Below are positions 1 to 6,160 of a DNA stretch of 13,362 nucleotides, in pieces. Both the position numbers and the translations under genes were made by a program. Numbering within the stretch: position 1 is the first letter of the stretch; each line of letters starts with the position of its first letter. Below the pieces are notes generated by a model. It was not told where the DNA came from. It saw only the letters and a program-made list of their open reading frames with translations, and made no database searches. Source of the DNA: CAZKTS01 sp964555735 (GTDB lineage: Bacteria > Actinomycetota > Acidimicrobiia > IMCC26256 > PALSA-555); assembly GCA_964555735.1 (NCBI GenBank), contig CAZKTS010000051.1, positions 1 to 13,362 on the forward strand. The letters are read 5' to 3'.

Positions 1-384
1 AACGAGGCGCTCTACGCCTTCATCCACGAGCAGGACCGCTCGATCCTCGACGACGCGTTGGGCAAGAAGCTGGTGTTCTGCTCGCCGTTGACGCTCTACG
101 CGGTGCTCGCGGTCGTGCGTCAGGCGGTCGACAACTTCCACGTCGAGCGGACGTCGAACGAGATCCTCGGCCGGCTCGCCGCGTTCAACAAGCAGTGGCA
201 CGCGTTCGTCGAGCGGATGGACAAGCTCGACCGCTCGCTCAGCACGGCCCGGAAGGACTACGACGAGCTGGTGGGCACGCGCCGGCGCGGGCTGGAGCGG
301 GAGCTCGACAAGATCGAGGACCTGCGGCGCGCGCGCGAGCTCGACGCCGACGACGGGCCGCCGAGCCTCGCGCTCGAGGCCTGA
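1..384 (+). CDS. rmuC: RmuC-family DNA recombination protein, C-terminal part (5' end outside window)
   Basis: The reading frame is open from the first base and ends at TGA 382-384, giving the last 127 residues of a longer protein. Residues about 20-42 (LGKKLVFCSPLTLYAVLAVV) match the conserved RmuC segment in which a 'vSPttL' strand is followed by a hydrophobic helix. The remainder is charged and helical (about 60-125), with heptad-like spacing consistent with a coiled coil. RmuC proteins are usually 350-500 residues, so most of the nuclease-like core lies upstream of the window. In Escherichia coli RmuC limits recombination at inverted repeats and is predicted to act as a nuclease; the biochemical role is not settled. 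It ends four bases before the stop of the convergent zinc-ribbon gene. The family call rests on the visible C-terminal pattern only. Confidence 0.8.
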   Translation, partial: NEALYAFIHEQDRSILDDALGKKLVFCSPLTLYAVLAVVRQAVDNFHVERTSNEILGRLAAFNKQWHAFVERMDKLDRSLSTARKDYDELVGTRRRGLERELDKIEDLRRARELDADDGPPSLALEA

Positions 385-388
385 GGCT

Positions 389-544
389 TCAGTAGGGCCC
401 GTCGCAGCAGGAGTCGCGCCACCCGCACGCGGGGCAGCGGTAGTGGGCGTGCTCCTCGCGCATCGGCGTCCCGCAGGCGAGGCAGGTGGTCGAGAGGTCG
501 CACTCCGTGGTGCGCTCGAAGCGGGCGGGAACGGGCTCGGGCAT
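389..544 (-). CDS. Small zinc-ribbon protein, 51 residues, unknown function
   Basis: Reading the minus strand from ATG 544-542 to TGA 391-389 gives 51 residues. Two Cys pairs, CLAC (residues 21-24) and CPAC (37-40), are separated by 12 residues, the arrangement of a rubredoxin-like zinc ribbon (CxxC-x12-CxxC). There is also an early Cys15 and a Cys46-Cys47 pair near the C-terminus (RDSCCDGPY). The residues between the pairs (GTPMREEHAHYR) suit the two short strands of such a fold. A TACGGT -10-like box lies eight bases before the ATG. It converges on the RmuC gene with a four-base gap and is downstream of the 258-residue gene on the same strand, separated by 56 bases. I do not recognise a named family; a structural metal-binding or nucleic-acid-binding role is inference only. 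Confidence 0.7.
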   Translation of the reverse strand: MPEPVPARFERTTECDLSTTCLACGTPMREEHAHYRCPACGWRDSCCDGPY

Positions 545-552
545 CGGTCCCG

Positions 553-558
553 ACCGTA
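553..558 (-). promoter_or_regulatory. -10-like box of the zinc-ribbon gene
   Basis: TACGGT on the minus strand, eight bases (545-552) before the ATG at 544. It fits the TANNNT pattern seen before other first genes here, though the spacing is two bases longer than in the best cases. No clear -35 box is seen. Confidence 0.4.
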
Positions 559-581
559 GCGAGCGGCCGGGCGCCGGACGC

Positions 582-607
582 GGACTTCAGAGGTCCGGAC
601 TCAGAGG
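582..607. repeat. Imperfect short direct repeat at the end of the 258-residue gene
   Basis: GGACTTCAGAGG (582-593) and GGACTCAGAGG (597-607) differ by one base and lie 15 bases apart; the second copy spans the stop codon of the gene at 601. The interval can also form a small hairpin (CGGAC 581-585 with GTCCG 593-597, or CCGGAC 574-579 with GTCCGG 593-598). It might be a weak terminator for the upstream gene or just a small duplication. Confidence 0.4.
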
Positions 608-1377
608 CGCAGCAGCTCGGGCGCCGCGGGGCAGTCGACCCGGTGCACGAGCCGATCCGGCGTCTCGATCCCCGCATGGGTCACCACCTGCGCGGCGCGC
701 CCGACGTCGATGCTCTCGACCGCGAGGTCCTGGCGCTCGACCTCGCTGCGGAGCACGCCGTAGAGCCGCTCGGGGAGCAGCCGCCCGGCACCGATCACCA
801 GCCAGAGCGTCGTGCGATCACCGAGCGACCAGAGCAGGTCTTCGGTGCCTGCGGGCACGACCGACTCGTGCGGGCCGGTGGCGAGCACCTCGAGCAGCAG
901 ATGGCTCGGGGACAGTGCCATCACCTCGGTCTCGTCGACGACGCGGACGGGCTGCTCGGCCCGGGTGAGGCGCGCGCGCAGATGGGTGTCGCCGTCGCGG
1001 CGCCGGACGGCCACGACGTCGAGGTCAGGACGCTCGGCGAGCGCGGCTGCGACGGTCTCGGGCCAGCCGAGCACCGCGATGGGCTCGTCGTGAGGGAAGG
1101 GGAGCACCGACGCGAGGCGTGCCGCCGTGCGGTCGGTCTCGATCGTCCGCGCCGCCGCCCGGGCACCCTCGGCGGGGTCGGAGGCGGCGATGACGTGCGC
1201 GCACAACCACCAGAGCGGACCCGACGCGGGATGGTGCGCGAGCAGGCGACGGCACACCGTCAGGAGCTGCGTGGGGTCGTGCGAGAAGTCGGCGAGGCAG
1301 TCGGCCGCCTCGAGCACGAGGTCGGTGTCGTCGCCCGAGTACCGGGCCAGGGCGCGGAGCCGCTCGAACGGGAGCAC
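601..1377 (-). CDS. Conserved hypothetical protein, possible eIF2B-like/Rossmann fold, 258 residues
   Basis: This is a complete frame of 258 residues from GTG 1377 to TGA 603-601. I do not recognise a named family. Residues 1-80 are predicted helical (ALARYSGDDTDLVLEAADCL...). From about 98 there is an alternating strand/helix pattern: IAVLGWPETVAAAL, then LDVVAVRRRDG, VRVVDETEV and HLLLEVLATGP, then TLWLVIGAGRLLP. An N-terminal helical bundle followed by a 'vlGxxxtV..al' strand-helix, an acidic-ended strand and a late hydrophobic strand resembles the layout of the eIF-2B/ribose-isomerase-like superfamily; this is inference from pattern only. The upstream SCP2 gene ends in the same frame at 1411-1413, leaving 33 bases between them, so the two are probably cotranscribed. 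No ribosome-binding site is evident before the GTG, so the start is uncertain. Confidence 0.7.
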   Translation of the reverse strand: MLPFERLRALARYSGDDTDLVLEAADCLADFSHDPTQLLTVCRRLLAHHPASGPLWWLCAHVIAASDPAEGARAAARTIETDRTAARLASVLPFPHDEPIAVLGWPETVAAALAERPDLDVVAVRRRDGDTHLRARLTRAEQPVRVVDETEVMALSPSHLLLEVLATGPHESVVPAGTEDLLWSLGDRTTLWLVIGAGRLLPERLYGVLRSEVERQDLAVESIDVGRAAQVVTHAGIETPDRLVHRVDCPAAPELLRL

Positions 1378-1410
1378 GAGCAGCGCGTCAGCCCGGACCG
1401 GGCGTGGCGG

Positions 1411-1824
1411 TCATGCCGGGAGGCTACCGAAGAGGTCGCCGACGGCAGCCAGGGCGTCGGCGCGCGCGGCGAGCGCGCCGACGCTCCCGCGCACGGTGAG
1501 GCGACCGGCGGCGAGGGCGCGCTGCGCGTTGGTCGTGGCCGCACCGAGCGCGGCCGCGGTGTCGGCGTCGGTCGTCACGATCAGCGTCGGCGCGGCCGCC
1601 GGTCCTCGGCGCACCCGGGCCTCGGTGCCGTCCGCGTCCAAGCGGAAGACGATCGGTCCGTCCGGGGCGCCGGTGACGCGGACCTCGACGCTGAAGGGCC
1701 GAGTGGCTCCCGTGCTCGCGAGGGCGGCACTCCGACGCGCCCGGTCGTCGAGCGCGGCGATCCACTCGTCGGACAGGAACTCGGCGGCCGACCGGGCTTG
1801 GGTGTCGGGGGGGACCTCGGGCAC
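1411..1824 (-). CDS. SCP2-type sterol/lipid carrier domain protein, 137 residues
   Basis: The frame runs from GTG 1824 to TGA 1413-1411. The N-terminal helix AAEFLSDEWIAALDDRAR is typical of actinobacterial SCP2 proteins. It is followed by alternating strands (FSVEVRVTG, IVFRLDADG, AEARVRRG-like, PTLIVTTDADTAAAL) and the closing pattern ALAAGRLTVRGSV, where SCP2 domains usually have 'al.aGklkv.Gd...l'. The length fits a stand-alone SCP2 domain, a small cytoplasmic fold with a hydrophobic tunnel that binds lipids or acyl groups. The natural ligand cannot be read from the sequence. The gene is divergent from crtE, 95 bases apart, so it may share a control region with the carotenoid operon; a link to isoprenoid lipids is speculation. 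The GTG start is supported by a TACCCT box exactly six bases upstream. Confidence 0.82.
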   Translation of the reverse strand: MPEVPPDTQARSAAEFLSDEWIAALDDRARRSAALASTGATRPFSVEVRVTGAPDGPIVFRLDADGTEARVRRGPAAAPTLIVTTDADTAAALGAATTNAQRALAAGRLTVRGSVGALAARADALAAVGDLFGSLPA

Positions 1825-1830
1825 GGTCGG

Positions 1831-1836
1831 AGGGTA
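1831..1836 (-). promoter_or_regulatory. -10 box for a leaderless mRNA of the SCP2 gene
   Basis: TACCCT on the minus strand followed by six bases (1825-1830) and the GTG start at 1824. In actinobacteria a TANNNT box at this distance places the transcription start at or next to the first base of the start codon. This decides the start, since no Shine-Dalgarno sequence is present. No convincing -35 box is seen. Confidence 0.6.
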
Positions 1837-1907
1837 CCGGCGGTTGCGCGTCGCGCCGACCGGTGCTCGGGGCGGTGACGGATGGGGAACGATCGGAAGG
1901 CGGCGCC

Positions 1908-1913
1908 TACCAT
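1908..1913 (+). promoter_or_regulatory. -10 box for a leaderless mRNA of crtE-crtI-crtB
   Basis: TACCAT followed by six bases and the ATG at 1920, again the leaderless spacing. GGAAC at 1886-1890 lies 17 bases upstream; it resembles the -35 core of many ECF sigma factors (GGAAC), which is of interest because some actinobacterial carotenoid operons are driven by ECF sigma factors. The match is only five bases and the -10 is of the housekeeping type, so the ECF idea is weak. Confidence 0.6.
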
Positions 1914-1919
1914 CGCCGG

Positions 1920-2993
1920 ATGGCCGCGCCCGCGCGTCGCTCGCCCGGCCTCCCGCCGAGCCTCGTCGACGTCGGCGGCCGGGCCGAGGCCCGGATCATC
2001 GCCCTCCTCGACGGGGAGCTGGCGCGCTGGGCGGAGGTGGATCCCGCCCTCGTCGCGCCCCTGGACTCGCTGCGTGAGCTCGTGGTCGCGGGTGGGAAGC
2101 GCCTACGACCCGCCTTCTGTCACTGGGCGTACGTGGGTGCCGGCGGCGATCCCGACGACGCCGGGGCCGTGGATGCGGGTGCTGCGCTCGAGCTGCTGCA
2201 CACCTTCGCCCTGGTGCACGACGACGTCATGGACGGCTCGGCCCGCCGCCGAGGGCTGCCGGCGGTGCACGAGCAGTTCATCGCCCGTCATCACGACGCG
2301 ACCTGGCACGGCGAGGGGCGCCGGTTCGGCGAGGGCAGCGCGATCCTGGTGGGCGACTTCGCGTTCGTCTATGCCGACATGCTGTTCGGTGACGTGCCGG
2401 CGCCGGCGCGCGCCATCTACGACGAGCTCCGCGTCGAGCTGTGCGTGGGGCAGTACCTCGACCTGGTCGGCACCGCCAGCGGTAGCCGCGACGCGCGCCA
2501 GGCCGCTCGCATCGAGCGCTACAAGTCCGGCAAGTACACCGTCGAGCGTCCGCTGCACCTCGGCGCGGCGCTGGCGGGCCGCCTCGAGGCCCTGCAGTCG
2601 CCCCTCAGCGCATTCGGGCTGCCCCTCGGCGAAGCGTTCCAGATGCGCGACGACATCCTGGGCGTGTTCGGCGACGAGGACGTGACCGGGAAGCCCGTGG
2701 GGGACGACCTGCGCGAAGGCAAGCTCACACCGCTGGTCGCCGAGGCCGCGGCGCGCGTCGACCCCGATGGCGCCCGGCTGCTCGCGCGCCTCGGATCGCC
2801 GGATCTCGATGACGCGACCATCGCTGCGATCCAGGCCCTACTCGTCGACTGCGGCGCGCGAGCGGAGGTCGAGGCGACGATCGAGCGACTGGTCGACGAG
2901 GCGCTCGACGCGCTGGCTCGTGCGCCGATCACCGACGAGGCGCGGGCGGCGCTCGAGGATCTCGGCACGTACGTCGCCTGGCGAGACCGGTAG
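1920..2993 (+). CDS. crtE: Geranylgeranyl diphosphate synthase (trans-polyprenyl synthase family)
   Basis: This 357-residue protein condenses IPP with allylic diphosphates to give GGPP, the C20 precursor of phytoene. Visible family motifs are GKRLRP (59-64), which binds IPP diphosphate, the first aspartate-rich motif DDVMD (101-105), LVGDF (143-147), YKSGKYTVE (201-209), the second aspartate-rich motif DDILG (244-248) and GDDLREGK (261-268). The first motif has no insertion (DDxxD) and a Phe five residues before it (F96), the pattern that sets C20 chain length in archaeal-type (type I) GGPP synthases, so GGPP is the likely product by inference. The frame is open further upstream (an alternative start at 1863), but the ATG at 1920 is preferred because the conserved protein begins soon after it and a TACCAT box lies six bases before it. 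crtI follows after three bases. Confidence 0.92.
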   Translation: MAAPARRSPGLPPSLVDVGGRAEARIIALLDGELARWAEVDPALVAPLDSLRELVVAGGKRLRPAFCHWAYVGAGGDPDDAGAVDAGAALELLHTFALVHDDVMDGSARRRGLPAVHEQFIARHHDATWHGEGRRFGEGSAILVGDFAFVYADMLFGDVPAPARAIYDELRVELCVGQYLDLVGTASGSRDARQAARIERYKSGKYTVERPLHLGAALAGRLEALQSPLSAFGLPLGEAFQMRDDILGVFGDEDVTGKPVGDDLREGKLTPLVAEAAARVDPDGARLLARLGSPDLDDATIAAIQALLVDCGARAEVEATIERLVDEALDALARAPITDEARAALEDLGTYVAWRDR

Positions 2994-2996
2994 CGC

Positions 2997-4466
2997 GTGC
3001 ACGTCGTCGTCGTCGGTGCCGGCCTGGGTGGGCTCTCGGCCGCGTGTCACCTCGCCGGTGCGGGGCACGAGGTCGTCATCGTCGAGCGGCGCGGCGGCCC
3101 GGGCGGCGTCGCCACGACCTTCGACGCCGGTGGCTTCCGGATCGACGCCGGACCGTCGGTGGTCACCATGCCCGAGATCCTCGCCGCGACCTTCGGCGCG
3201 GCGGGCGCGGCGATGGAGGACCACGTCACGCTCCGGCCGGTCGACCCGATGTACCGCGCCTGCTTCCCCGACGGCAGCGAGCTGCGCGTGCGGCACGGGC
3301 TCGAGCCGATGCGAGCCGAGGTCGCTGCCTTCGCGGGCGTGCGGGAGGCCGATGCGTTCGTGCGCTTCTGCGCATGGTTGCGGGACCTCGCTGCGGTGGA
3401 GATCCCGGGCTTCATCGACCGCAACTTCGACTCGCCGGTCGATCTGGTCCGGGAACCCCTGGCCGCGTTGACGCTCGTGCGCCTCGGCGCGTTCCGCAGG
3501 CTCGCGCATCGCGTTGCCGCGTTCTTCGACGACCCCCGCCTCCAGCAGGTCTTCTCGTTCCAGTCGCTGTACGCGGGGCTGTCGCCCTTCGAGGCCCTCG
3601 CGGTGTACTGCGTCATCACCTACATGGACACCGTCGAGGGCGTGTTCTTCCCGGACGGGGGAGTGCACGCGGTCGCCACCGGCCTCGAGCGTGCGGCACG
3701 CGCCGCGGGGGTGGAGGTCCGCTACGACACCGAGGTCGAGCGGGTCGTCCGCGGCGCCGACGGCCGGGTGACGGGGATCCGGACCGTCGGCGGCGAGGAG
3801 ATCACGGCCGGAGCCGTCGTGGTGAACGCCGACGTTGCCGCCACGTACCGGACGTTGCTCGGCATCGACGCGCCGCGCGTCGTCCGCCGGGGCACGTACT
3901 CACCGTCCTGCGCGCTCTGGCTCGCCGGCATGCGCGGCGCGCTGCCCGACGCGGCAGCCCACCACAACATCCACTTCGGCGGCGAGTGGCGCGATGCGTT
4001 CGATGCCCTCCTGCGGCGGGGCGTCCGCATGCCCGACCCGTCGATCCTCATCACCAGCCCGACCCACAGCGATCCGGGGCTGGCGCCGGAGGGCGGCACC
4101 GCCCTCTACGTGCTCGAGCCGACCCCGAACCTCGACGGGCACATCGACTGGGACCGTGACGGCGAGCAGCTGCGAGATGACCTGCGCGCCCGCGTGGGTG
4201 CGCTGGGCTACCCGACCGCCGACGTCGTCGTGGAGCAGTTCACCGATCCTCGCGACTGGCGGGCGCAGGGTCTCGAGCGCGGCACCCCGTTCTCGCTCGC
4301 GCACCGCTTCTTCCAGACCGGTCCGTTCCGTCCCCGAAACGTCGACGCTCGGGTCCCCGGGCTCGTGCTCGTCGGGATGGGTACCGTTCCCGGCGTGGGG
4401 ATCCCGATGGTGCTGCTCTCCGGGCGTCTGGCCGCGGCTCGCGTGGAGGCGATCGCGGCCTCGTGA
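2997..4466 (+). CDS. crtI: Phytoene desaturase (CrtI type)
   Basis: This 489-residue FAD flavoprotein should convert colourless phytoene to lycopene by successive desaturations; bacterial CrtI enzymes usually make all four. The N-terminus has the dinucleotide-binding fold VVVVGAGLGGLSAACHLA (3-20), ending in the acidic strand EVVIVERRGGPGG (about 24-36). Residues 49-57 (FRIDAGPSV) match the CrtI segment 'GfrfdaGPt'. The C-terminal LVLVGMGTVPGVGIPMVLL (about 455-473) is the second FAD-contacting element and CrtI signature. The GTG start at 2997 is three bases after the crtE stop and opens directly into the FAD motif; no clear ribosome-binding site is seen, which suggests translational coupling. 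Its TGA overlaps the GTG of crtB. Close relatives include other carotenoid oxidases and isomerases, but the position between crtE and crtB favours phytoene desaturase. The number of desaturation steps is inferred. Confidence 0.93.
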   Translation: MHVVVVGAGLGGLSAACHLAGAGHEVVIVERRGGPGGVATTFDAGGFRIDAGPSVVTMPEILAATFGAAGAAMEDHVTLRPVDPMYRACFPDGSELRVRHGLEPMRAEVAAFAGVREADAFVRFCAWLRDLAAVEIPGFIDRNFDSPVDLVREPLAALTLVRLGAFRRLAHRVAAFFDDPRLQQVFSFQSLYAGLSPFEALAVYCVITYMDTVEGVFFPDGGVHAVATGLERAARAAGVEVRYDTEVERVVRGADGRVTGIRTVGGEEITAGAVVVNADVAATYRTLLGIDAPRVVRRGTYSPSCALWLAGMRGALPDAAAHHNIHFGGEWRDAFDALLRRGVRMPDPSILITSPTHSDPGLAPEGGTALYVLEPTPNLDGHIDWDRDGEQLRDDLRARVGALGYPTADVVVEQFTDPRDWRAQGLERGTPFSLAHRFFQTGPFRPRNVDARVPGLVLVGMGTVPGVGIPMVLLSGRLAAARVEAIAAS

Positions 4467-5317
4467 CCACCCTCGACGAGTCCTACAAGCGCTGCCGGGA
4501 GCTCAACCGGGCCTACGGCACCACCTACTACGCCTCGACCTACCTCCTGCCGAAGGTCAAGCGCCACCACGTGCACGCGCTCTACGGCTTCTGCCGGCAC
4601 GCCGACGACATCGTCGACGAGCTCGGCCCGGTGCCGGTCGAAGCGCGCGAAGCGGCCCTCGACGCCTTCGGCGAGCGCTTCTTCAGCGATCTCGATCGCG
4701 GCGACTCCGACGACCTGGTGCTGAAGGCCGTCGTCCACACCGTCGTGGCGTTCGACATCAACCCCGACTGCTTCCGCCGCTTCCTGCGCTCCATGAGCAT
4801 GGATCTCACGGTCACCGAGTACGAGTCGTTCGACGACCTGCTCGACTACATGGACGGTTCGGCGGCGGTCATCGGCGAGATGATGCTGCCGATCCTCGAG
4901 CCCACGTCCGCGGAGGCGTTCACGCATGCCCGCGACCTGGGCATCGCGTTCCAGCTCACCAACTTCCTGCGCGACGTCGGCGAGGATCTGGATCGCGGGC
5001 GCGTGTACATCCCCCAGGAGGATCTCGAGCGCTTCGGGGCCGATCCGCACCTGCGCCAGGCAACGCCGGAGTGGCGCGCGCTCATGGCGTTCGAGATCGA
5101 CCGCACGCGCGAGTACTACCGCTCGGCGGACCTCGGCATGCCGATGCTCCCGCCCGCCTCGGCGCGGTGCATCGCGACCGCCCGCGCGCTCTACAGCGAG
5201 ATCCTCGACCGCATCGAGCGCGCCGACGGCGATGTCTTCTCGGAGCGGGCCCGCGTGCCGTCCGCCCGCAAGGCGCTGGTGGTCGGCCGGAACCTGCTCA
5301 AGCGCGACCGCGGCTGA
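4463..5317 (+). CDS. crtB: Phytoene synthase
   Basis: This 284-residue enzyme joins two GGPP molecules head to head to give phytoene, the first committed step of carotenoid synthesis. The two aspartate-rich Mg-diphosphate motifs are RHADDIVDE (45-53) and LRDVGEDLDRGRVYIP (169-184). Between them lies YMDGSAAVIGEMM (129-141), matching the squalene/phytoene synthase 'Y..gsA..vG' segment, and TYYASTYLLP (20-29) corresponds to the usual 'sFyfas..lp' opening. Length is normal for the family. GTG 4463 overlaps the crtI stop in the arrangement GTGA, so translation is probably coupled; a GGAGG at 4445-4449 is rather far from the start. The last 20 bases overlap the end of crtZ on the other strand, and a hairpin follows 11 bases after the stop. 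Confidence 0.95.
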   Translation: MTTLDESYKRCRELNRAYGTTYYASTYLLPKVKRHHVHALYGFCRHADDIVDELGPVPVEAREAALDAFGERFFSDLDRGDSDDLVLKAVVHTVVAFDINPDCFRRFLRSMSMDLTVTEYESFDDLLDYMDGSAAVIGEMMLPILEPTSAEAFTHARDLGIAFQLTNFLRDVGEDLDRGRVYIPQEDLERFGADPHLRQATPEWRALMAFEIDRTREYYRSADLGMPMLPPASARCIATARALYSEILDRIERADGDVFSERARVPSARKALVVGRNLLKRDRG

Positions 5318-5828
5318 CGTCGGCCGAACGGTCGGGGTTCCGACCGGACGGCGCAGGGTCGAGGCGACGGTCGGTGTGGTCGATGCCCCGTGCCCGGGCG
5401 CGCTCGGCGAGCGCGGCAGGGACGACGGGCGCGAGGAAGCCGAACGGCTCCCGGCCGAACAGGTGGTGCACGTTGTGCGCGGCGCGCAGACGAGCGCCGA
5501 GTCGGTCCGGGATGCGGATCCACGGCACCCGTCGGTGGATCACCACGTCGTGCACGACGAGGTAGGCCGCGCCGTACGCGGTGATGCCGACGCCGATCGG
5601 CACGAGCACATCACCGCCGCCGACCCACACGCCGACCGCCAACAGGATGATCGTCGCGATCGCGAACACGACGGGGAAGAGGTCGTTGGCCTCGAAGAGG
5701 GTGCGCGGGGGCTCGTGGTGTGACCGGTGCCAGCCCATCCCGCGTCCGTGGAACACGATCCGGTGGGTGAGCGCGGTCACCGGCTCCATCACCACCAGCG
5801 CGAGGAGCGCGAGCAGCACGTCGGTCAT
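5298..5828 (-). CDS. crtZ: Beta-carotene 3-hydroxylase (CrtZ family, di-iron membrane enzyme)
   Basis: This 176-residue member of the fatty acid hydroxylase superfamily is predicted to add 3-hydroxyl groups to beta rings, giving beta-cryptoxanthin and zeaxanthin. All four histidine clusters of CrtZ are present: HRIVFH (22-27), HRSHH (34-38), HDVVIH (93-98) and HNVHH (118-122), the last followed by FGREPFGFL as in the family. Hydrophobic stretches at about 3-20, 52-69 and 73-92 would anchor it in the membrane. The ATG at 5828 overlaps the crtYd stop as ATGA, so it is the third gene of the cyclase operon. Its C-terminal tail, after about residue 145, is polar and unlike the core; it coincides with the crtB overlap and the hairpin at 5329-5346. 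A close paralogue that hydroxylates other lipids is possible but the neighbours argue against it. Confidence 0.92.
   Translation of the reverse strand: MTDVLLALLALVVMEPVTALTHRIVFHGRGMGWHRSHHEPPRTLFEANDLFPVVFAIATIILLAVGVWVGGGDVLVPIGVGITAYGAAYLVVHDVVIHRRVPWIRIPDRLGARLRAAHNVHHLFGREPFGFLAPVVPAALAERARARGIDHTDRRLDPAPSGRNPDRSADVSRGRA
5329..5346. terminator. Perfect hairpin at the meeting point of the two crt operons, possible bidirectional terminator
   Basis: CGGTCGG (5329-5335) and CCGACCG (5340-5346) form a perfect 7-bp GC-rich stem with a GGTT loop. It begins 11 bases after the crtB stop and lies inside the 3' coding part of crtZ. There is no T-tract on either side, so a classical intrinsic terminator is not met; tail-less hairpin terminators have been proposed in actinobacteria. 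It may protect the 3' ends of both transcripts instead. Confidence 0.4.
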
Positions 5829-6160
5829 GCCTCGGGGACCTTCGCTCGGGCCTCCCGACGGCCGGCGACGTCCCAGAGCAGCATCGCCAGGGTCAGCAGG
5901 CTGAACCCGAAGAGGTAGTCCTCGACGGGGATGTCGAACGGGAAGCGCAGCTCCGAGAACTCCGACGGGTCGTAGGTGACGATCGGGGCACTGAGCTTGG
6001 TGAGCCAGCCGTCGACCAGGATCATGAACCCGACGCAGATCGCCAGCGAGAGCCAGTAGGCGCGCGAGGCGAGGAGACCGGTCCGGAGGACGAGCAGCTC
6101 GAGGCCGACCACACCGGCCACCGACACGAGGGCCATCAGCGAGTACTCACGGACGTGCAC
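5825..6160 (-). CDS. crtYd: Lycopene cyclase, CrtYd-type subunit
   Basis: This 111-residue membrane protein is one half of the heterodimeric lycopene cyclase found in actinobacteria, closing the ends of lycopene into beta rings together with CrtYc. It opens HVREYSLMAL, has three hydrophobic segments (about 8-25, 34-50 and 83-97), and carries the family signature DGWLTKLSAPIVTYDP (50-65) followed by FPFDIPVEDYLFGF (73-86). The PVED there is the counterpart of the PVEE in CrtYc. The frame is open upstream to 6229, but GTG 6160 is chosen because a perfect AGGAGG lies nine bases before it and family members begin here. It overlaps crtYc by 14 bases and its TGA overlaps the crtZ ATG. CrtYf-type C50 cyclases look similar, but no elongase gene is present in this window. 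Confidence 0.9.
   Translation of the reverse strand: MHVREYSLMALVSVAGVVGLELLVLRTGLLASRAYWLSLAICVGFMILVDGWLTKLSAPIVTYDPSEFSELRFPFDIPVEDYLFGFSLLTLAMLLWDVAGRREARAKVPEA

Noticed and set aside
1388..1414. ATG at 1414 overlapping the SCP2 stop (ATGA) as start of the next gene
   Set aside because: The frame from this ATG meets TGA after eight codons; the 258-residue protein is in a different frame.
643..1878. Long 411-codon plus-strand open frame
   Set aside because: It is antisense to the SCP2 and 258-residue genes, has low-complexity Arg/Gly-rich composition and no recognisable domain; high GC makes such frames common.
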